Source of the DNA: Trametes villosa
Lineage: Eukaryota > Basidiomycota > Agaricomycetes > Polyporales > Polyporaceae
Direction of reading: 5' to 3'
DNA length: 64,000 nucleotides
Assembly (NCBI GenBank): GCA_002964805.2
Contig: PUDQ02000015.1
Location: 1-64,000 of the forward strand
Shown piece by piece: positions 8,164 to 17,100 of the stretch. The notes beneath the pieces were generated by a model. The model was not told the DNA's origin, made no database searches, and was given only the letters and a program-made list of their open reading frames with translations. Every line of letters begins with the position of its first letter. Within the stretch, counting starts at the first letter, position 1. A program made the position numbers and the translations under genes.

Positions 8164-11100
8164 TACGGCCCCGGTGCGATCGGCGCCTCCGATTTGACCC
8201 ACTTGACCCAGCCCGCCGCGTTCACCATGTAGTTTGGGTGGCCGTCGCCGTGCGCGGGGTCGAACCCGAAGAAGTTGTACGGGAAGCCCGGGGCGAATGG
8301 CGCGGACTCCTCCAGGGCCTTCACCTGCTCCGGCGTGAGAACAATGTCGAGTCCCTGTATGCCGCGCATCATGCGTGTGGTGCAAGTATTTCATACGATC
8401 ACTTCTGCTGTCAGCGTGCGCGGGCTTCTGATAGGAGGGAGTGCACTAGCCTTGATCACATCGTCGAACTGCGCGGGGCTTCGCCCACCGATGACAGGGA
8501 AGACGTACGGGGCCTTTGCGAGCGCCCAGGCGACGGCGACGGAGGTGAGTGTCGCGCCATTCCCGACCTCGCCGGCGACCTTCTCGAGTGCGGCACTGAT
8601 CTTCTTCTCGTCCTCGGTCTGCGGCATGCCGTAGCGCACGGCGGTGCGCTCCTTAATCTCGGCCTCGCTCTTGTACTTGCCCTGGAGAAGTGCTGTCAGT
8701 TACTGACAGTCTGTGGTCGCGGGCGCGCTTTGCGGGACCGGCACGTACCTGGCCGAGGACTCCCCAGGGAACGATGCCCATGCCCTCTGCGCGGCACATT
8801 GGCACGATTTCGCGCTCGAGGTCGCGCGTGCCGATGCTCCAAAGACCCTGGTCTGCAGACGCGGGCGTCGTTAGGCTTTCCAGTCGCAGGCAGAAAACGT
8901 TCAGATACGTACAGACTACGAATTGGGCCATCCCGTGCGAGCGGGCGTACTCGTTCGCTTTGACGACCAGCCAAGCTACGTGCAATATATCACTCGGGTC
9001 CGTTTACGATGAAGGTTGTGCACCAAAAACTCACCAGGCGTATCGGAGATCCCCAGATACAGGACCTTGTTCGACTTGACAAGTGTGTCGAGGGCTTGCA
9101 TGAGTTCCGGAATGGAGGTCGAGTAGTCCCACCTGTATCTCGTGAGCGTTGAGCGACTGCATAGCACAGATGACGTACCAATGGACGTAGAGTATGTCGA
9201 TGTAACTCGTCTGAAGCTTTGCAAGACTGTCTTGCACCTGAGAAAGAAGAGCGTTACCACGAGCTGACGCGTGATGAGTAACAACGACTGTGTTGTGGAT
9301 GTAGACTGAAGGAGGCGGCGCGAAGGGTCGAGGACCTTCGAGGGAACAAAGAGAATAGACACTGCTTACGACCGACTCCGCATTGTGGCTGGACCACGCT
9401 TCCACCTTCTTCTAGGACTTTCTATTACATTAGCTACGACTCCCCCGAACCGTCTAGATACTCGAGACACGATGTATATAAGAGGGTCCTCGGAGCTCGT
9501 ACTATCCATCGATCTTTTACCAGCCATTTTACCTCGCGCCACCGCGCCACTGAGTGACTCGCGGCATAGACTCTAGTCTGCCGCGACCTAAGCAAGAGTT
9601 AGCATAGCCACGCGCTGCTTTAACCTGCTTACTTAGAGTGCTACAACGCGAAGGTATTCGGTTAGGAAGGAGGTTACTCGATAAGAACCCTAAGTAAGCG
9701 CCGTACAACTACGCCTGCCTACAACACTGGTGGACGCACTGGGAACCCTCTTCCGCGAAGATACACTAGCTACGCGTCCTATCATCCCTGAAGGACTGCG
9801 ATCATCAGTTTCACCTACCAACAACTACTATGCCACCCCCCGCAACCGAAGAAAACCCTCCATCAGACGATCTTGCTACGATGTCAATTCAAGGACGAAG
9901 TGAGGATAACGCAGCGCCATCGCAGGCCAACGCTCGTCCCGTAACCGACGGTATCGACTTCGTGAACCACGCCAAGCTCAGGCCAGTCACCGGTAAACTG
10001 GAGACGATCCCGCCGGACGACGAACGTTTCGAGGGAGAACGGGTTGACCGCTCCTTAGCGTTCGCTTCCTGCGGCGCATCGAAAGACATCCTGGTCGATC
10101 CCGAGCTACGCGAACGAGTCTTCCTAGCCATGGCTTTCGGGCATAAATACCTTGACCGCACTCAGCTCGCTCCGCGCCACTTTAAGCCGCTCAGCGCGGA
10201 CTTACAAGAGCGAGTTTTCCCGATCGAGATAGGCAAGCTCGATTCGATCCTATTCCGACCATGGAAGGTGCGCCCCAATAAAGAAGGCTACTGGCCGGAC
10301 TATGAAGACTTGGAAGACTTACGAGACCTACTAGAAGCACGCCGCTACGCAGCGTCCGCGGACTTCAGGCGACTCCGCAAGGCTCCGCCCTCCATTCCGT
10401 ACTGGGGAAGAGATACAACCGCCGCCGGATACGTTCATAGCGCGAACGATTTCGAAATCCTAGGCGTGTGTTTCCGCCGAGAGGTCGAATTCTTCCTCAA
10501 CCGGCTCGCCGAGGTCCACCAGTACGAAGAAGAACCATACTGGGATAACGGTTCGTCCTTCCTTGAGCTCACGGAACCCATAGAGCATGACCCTGAGGAA
10601 TACATGAGCAGAAAGGAACGCAGGCTCGCCAAACAGAAGCTGCCGAGCACCCCGGCACCTCTTCCTCTCTCACCACCACGCGCACCCAAGAAGGACCCGC
10701 CGCCCCACTTCGGCCTGTCATACTATCCAAAGGAGGAGCACGCAACGTCGGACCGAGGCAGCTCCATCTCCACCGCGAGAGCGAAAGCAGAACGCACCGA
10801 CGAGACCAACGCCTTCGCATCCACCGCAGGCATGCGAGCCCTCTTCCGGCCGTCCCAATCACCGGCGCCGAACCCGTCTCGCAGCTCCCGTCCACCGGCC
10901 GGCCCCCCGGACGGGGATTCAGATCCTTCCGGTGACGAGAACGACCGAGGTGGAGGACCCCCGCGGCGACGGAACGGCCCCGGAGGGCCTCGACGACCGA
11001 CCCCAGGACGCGGCGCTCCCGGAGGAGGTCCGCCGGATGGAGGTCCGTCTCACAGCTCTAGCGCAGGACGACGCGGAGCCCCGAATACGCACGAGGCTCA

Positions 11101-14100
11101 CTTCGACTTCAAGCTGAAAATGGACGTCGTTCCTACTTGGGATGGTAAGGAAGACACCCTTGCGCGATGGATCCTGAGGGTTAACTCAATCGCGAAGAAG
11201 TCAGGGACTGTGCGACAACAGCTCGGGTCGGTCGTGCCCCAACGCCTCACCGGAGAAGCGGAGGTCTGGTATTTCTCCCTACCCGAGGACGTTCGCGAGC
11301 GTTGCGAGGCTGATTGGGAGGACATTAGGGCCGTCATCGGGAAATACTACATGAATCGTTCATGGACGGAGAGAACCCGCAAGCAGGCTCTTGCTATCAA
11401 GTACCGAGACTCGGGCCACGCCCAGGAACTGCCGAGCCACTATTTCATTCGCAAGAAGGAGCTGCTCGAGCTCGTGTACGACAACTCCGAAAGCGAACTT
11501 ATCACGGAGATCATGGCCGGTGCGCCGCTTGGCTGGCGTACCTTGCTCACCCCTAAAGCTTACCTTTCGACCAGCGAACTACAAGATGCCATCAAGGTGC
11601 ACGAGGAGGACTTGCTTGCGATGGATCAACTACTGGGCAGCAAGCCGTCGACGGGGTCAGGGTACTCGAAGGACTCGCGCTATGGCAATCCCGGGGGCGT
11701 GCCCTATCGTGCAAGGACCAACCAAGCACTAACTGGATTGACGGGCTATTCCAAACACATGCCGGCTCCGTCCTTCCCGCGTGACGACTCTGTTGTTTCT
11801 AAAACCACGCCGGAATCCTTGAATGCCAGGCCTTGCCGACACTGCGGTAGCGGGAAGCATTGGGATTACGACTGTAAGCACGCCAAGAAGGGAATGAAGA
11901 AGGTTCGCGCTCACCTCGCTTCAGGACAGGTCGCAGCCGACGAAATCCTCGCGCAAGAAGAATACGAGTCTCTCTATTACGACGCCTTATCAGACTCTGA
12001 CGACGAATCCGGCGCGGATTTTTAGACGCGCCCCCGGCCTCTGATTCCTTCGCCGTAACCTCTACAAGCGAAGTAGAATCAAGCTCGGGGGATGCCCTCG
12101 CGACTGCAACAACCGTGAGCAGTCAAGTCTATTCCGTATCAACTCAACCCGCCGTGACGAGCCCAAACCGTTCCCAGAGACGTCGCGCCGCCAAGACACT
12201 CCGTACTCGCGTTGATTCCGAGGCTTCCCCTAAACAGCCGGTCGATGACGAGAACGACTGGATCGAGCTGAAGAAACGCATGGCGCGGCCGCCCGGATGC
12301 TCATTCCTAGGCGCGCACGCGACCAGCCTACAAGGGCGTGTCAATTCCAAGAGCGGCGAGCCCATTTCCATCATCATCGACTCCGGATCTGACATCACCC
12401 TCATATCGCAGAAAGCTCTCAATCAACTAGAGCCGACGCCGCGCGTACGAACGGGACAGAAGGTGCGACTCGTCCAAGTCACAGGAAACGCTACTATCGC
12501 GGGTTACGTGCCATTGGATCTCTACGTCGACACGGACGGAGGTACGGTTCGGTTACAAGTCGAAGCGTACGTCGTGAAAGGCATGACTACACCTCTCATC
12601 CTCGGTAACGACTTTGCTGACCAATACGGGGTTTCTATCATCAGACAGGATGACGAGACCCTCGTATGTTTCGGCTCCTCTTCGTTCGGGGTACGGACAC
12701 ATAACTCGATCGGGGACGGACCGCGAGACGAAGAAGGCCGGGCTCTGCGAGTACATGTTCAAGCTCCTCGCGCGACGAATCCCAGTCGAAAGAAGACGCG
12801 TTTGCGACGGGTGAAACAACGTCACCTCCGAAAGCGTCGCGACTCAACAGTACGAGCCATCGGCGACACTGTCATACCTCCTGGCGAGTCGAGACTCGTA
12901 GATGTTCGCGTCAACTTTCCGACTGACGCACAGACAATGTACGTCGAGCGTTCTCTGCAAGTGGTTCGTAACGCAGAAGATATCTACGGGGCCCCCGACA
13001 CCTTCGTACATCGCGACCAGCCCGTGATGCATGTGGCCAATCTCGCGTCAACACCCGTACGAATCGCCCGGGGACAGGCGCTAGGGACCGCGCATCGTCC
13101 CGACCAGTGGCTCGACGAGACAGCTTCTCTCAGTAAGGAGCATCTCTCGTTCGCTCATGCGCACGCTAATCTGGTCCGAACCTTGATACACTCGCAGGAG
13201 GAAGCGCACCAATCGACTAGCCGCATCACCCGCGCAGAAGCCGTTGACTTGCCTATAGGTAACGCCGCTCCCGCAATATCCGAAGATCCACTTGCTGAGG
13301 ACCCGCTGGAAGGAGGGCCGAAGACGGCTGAAGCACCGCCGGACGAAACCGACAGTTCGAAGCTACTAAGTGACATCGATATCTCCGATGAGCTCAACAG
13401 CGACGAACGGGACCGCCTTCTCGCAGTTATCTCCCGCAACCAGCGTGCTTTCTCTCTAGACGGACGACTCGGTACGGTGAAAGACGCTCTTTGTACGATC
13501 CCTTTACGTCCCGGAGCGAAAGAAGTCTCACTGCCGCCCTTTCCAGGATCCCCAGCAAAGCGAGAAGTCATGGACGCCCAGATGGACAAATGGATCGAAC
13601 TTCAAGTCATCGAGCCGTCGGTCTCGCCCTGGGGGGCGCCCGCCTTCATCGTCTATCGAAATGGTAAGCCCCGGATGGTAGTTGACTATCGCAAGCTCAA
13701 CGAGCTGACCATACCAGACGAGTTTCCACTCCCGCGACAGGAGGACATCATGCACGCCCTTTCCGGAGCGCAGTGGCTCTCCACGATGGACGCGCTCGCC
13801 GGATTCACTCAGACAGTGATCGCGGAGGAGGATCGCGCAAAGACGGCCTTCCGCACTCACCGCGGGTTGCACCAGTTCCGACGAATGCCTTTCGGGCTGC
13901 GTAACGGCCCCAGCATATTTCAGAGGATCATGCAAGGGGTGCTAGCACCATATCTCTGGATGTTCGCTCTCGTCTACATCGACGACATCGTAGTCTACTC
14001 GCGGACCTTGGACGAACACATCGGACATCTGGAGAAGGTGCTCAAGGCCATCGCGGACGCCGGGGTAACCCTTGCCCCCGCCAAATGTCACTTCGCTTAC

Positions 14101-17100
14101 CGTTCTCTCTTGTTACTAGGACAGAAGGTATCGCGACTAGGACTGTCTACTCATCGAGACAAGGTGAAGGCCATCGCCGACCTTTCGGAGCCTCGTAACG
14201 TCAACGAGCTACATACCTTTCTAGGGATGATGGTCTACTTCTCGGCGTACATCCCCTTTTACGCCTGGATCGCGGCGCCCCTGTTCGACCTGCTCAAGAA
14301 GGAGACTACTTGGCACTGGGACGCTGTGCACCAGGAAGCCTTCGATCTGTGTAAGCAGGTGCTCGTACAAGCTCCCGTTCGTGCTCACGCAATGCCAGGA
14401 TTACCCTATCGTGTCTACTCCGATGCGTGCGACTACGGACTAGCCGCCATCCTACAGCAAGTTCAGCCTATCACCGTCCGGGACCTCAAAGGTACACGCA
14501 CATACGACCGTCTTCTACGAGCTCACAACGCCGGTGAAAAAGTGCCCGTCCTAGTCACTCAGGTCACCAAGACGGACACGGACGTACCAGCTCCGGGTCC
14601 TTGGGCGGATAAGTTCGAAGACACGATCGTGCACATCGAACGGGTCGTCGCTTACTGGTCACGCGTCCTCAAATCCGCCGAACGCAACTACTCACCCACT
14701 GAGAGAGAAGCTCTCGCTCTGAAGGAGGGGCTGATCAAGTTCCAGCCCTACATCGAAGGGGAGGACGTCCTAGCCGTCACCGATCATGCCGCGCTGACTT
14801 GGAGTCGTACGTTCCAGAACGTGAACCGACGCCTCTTAACGTGGGGAACAGTCTTTTCAGCTTACCCCAAGTTACGGATCGTGCATCGAGCCGGACGAGT
14901 GCACTCCAACGTGGATCCTATCTCTCGACTACGACGACGTGTGCCACATCAAGAAGGCCCCACGGACGAGGCCGCACAGCCAGTGCTTACCCTTGGAGAA
15001 CAAACCAACGACCCTCTCAAGAACGCTTTCGAGGAGCTCGGTCCGCACTTCGAAGAGCGACTACTACATGTCGCCTCCAAACACGCGCACGCGATGCTTG
15101 TCAGCCGTCAAACATCGACCATGGACGCGACCGCTCTCATCAACGCCTACGAAGGCGATCCGGAGGTCTCGGTGAGTTACGCCGCCGCCACATCGAGCGC
15201 GTTGATCGTCGGGATTGCGCAGGAGGAACTGAACACGTGGAGAAACGCGTATTCGATGGATCCCGAGTTCTCAAAGGTGCTGGAAGCGTTCCGCACCGAC
15301 GCGGTTGACTCGGTGACGTACCCTCAGTATCATCTTGGTGATGAAGGGCTAATCTACTTCGAGGACTGGAACGGAGCCAGCCGTCTTTGCGTACCGAAGG
15401 ACCTGCGAATCGAAGTGATGAAGCAAGTTCATGACGAGAAGACGGAAGGAGCGCACGGAGGCTTCCACCGCACGTACAACCGCATCGCAAGTACGTACTA
15501 CTGGCCCAGAATGTCGCGAGACATCAAACAGTACTCATCCACGTGCGACATCTGTCAGAAGACGAAGCCACGACGACACGCACCGGTCGGACTGCTCCAG
15601 CCACTACCCATCCCGAGCCGCCCTTTCGAGGTAGTGACTATGGATTTCATCCCCGAGCTTCCGCGGTCGAACGGGTACGACAATTGTCTCGTCATCGTCG
15701 ACAAGCTGACGAAGTACGCCCTCTTTATCCCGACCACTACAGACGTCAACGCCGAGGACACCGCCCGGTTATTCTTTCATCACGTCGTCGCACAGTACGG
15801 ACTGCCACGACAAGTAATTACCGACCGCGATACAAGATGGCGTAACGATTTCTGGGGAAGTCTCTGCCGCGTCATGGGGATACGACGCGCTCTCACGACC
15901 GCTCATCACCCACAGAGCGACGGCCAGACAGAGGTCCTCAACCAGACCCTGGAGATCGCTCTCCGGGCGTACGTGTCTCAGAAGCGGGACGACTGGTCAG
16001 AGCACCTCGACGGTCTTATGCTCTCTTACAACTCTACCCCACACACCGCGACAACGTTCGCGCCAGCCTACCTGCTCCGCGGTTACTCGCCGACGACCGC
16101 GTCAACGCTCATCCACCCCGGAACCGGCATCCCGAGACCATCTCCCCGGCCATCGACAGGGGGGGGAGGAGACGGTGATGACGCTTCTATTCATCGAGTA
16201 GCCGAAGAGATGGCTCAACACTTTGAGGCAGATCGGCACCAAGCTCAGCAGGCGTTAGCACTAGGACAAGCCCATCAGCGAAAGGCATACAACAAGGGAC
16301 GCCTACGGTACGAGTTCGAGGAAGGGGACATGGTGGTACTAAATCCCCACTCCCTCGAGCTACTGCGACAAGAGACGGGAAGAGGACGCAAGCTCCTGAT
16401 GAAGTACGACGGTCCATTCGAGATCCTACAGAAGGTCAGCCCGGTAGCTTACCGTCTACGGCTACCGACCTCTTACAAAATCCACCCCGTACTCAACATT
16501 GCGCATTTAGAACCCTATCGGACGTCCCCTTCCGAGCTAGGACAGCGTCCTACCAAACGACTGAACCGAGCAGACTTCGAGGATCTCCCCGAAGTCGAAG
16601 TCGAGAAGATAATCGGACAGAAATGGAAAGCAGGTCGGGCCGGCCGAAGACTAGCCCTGTACAAGGTGAGGTTTGTCGGATTCGGGCCGGAGCACGACGA
16701 GTGGCTCACAAAGGAGGAATTACGCAACGCCCCTGTCATTCTACAGGAGTGGCACGAACGACTACATCAAGGAGCGTCAAAGGAGCTGACGCCAAACGCG
16801 CCTATAGCGCTGCCACTCCAGAGACACTCTCCAGAACGATCCAAGGAGGACAAGGACGAAACACTCGACGTAAGACGAAGCACGAGGCTCGCAGACAAAC
16901 GCGCTTCGAAGGGCGTTTAGAAGACCTTTCGGACGCTCAGGCGAGTATATAAGACCTAGCTAGGACGGCTCAACTCACTCATCACCAGCCGCTCCTTCCC
17001 CAACTCGCCTCTCGACCTTCTCGTCTCTCAGTGCCCAGCTTCCGTTGATCGGAAACATCTCTATTCCCTCACTCCACCACAATGTCTGCGCTAGTCTCTT

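Noticed and set aside
12115..12117. GTG at 12115 as the pol start
   Set aside because: Nuclear fungal genes do not normally start at GTG, and the frame is open further upstream through the gag stop, so frameshifting is preferred.
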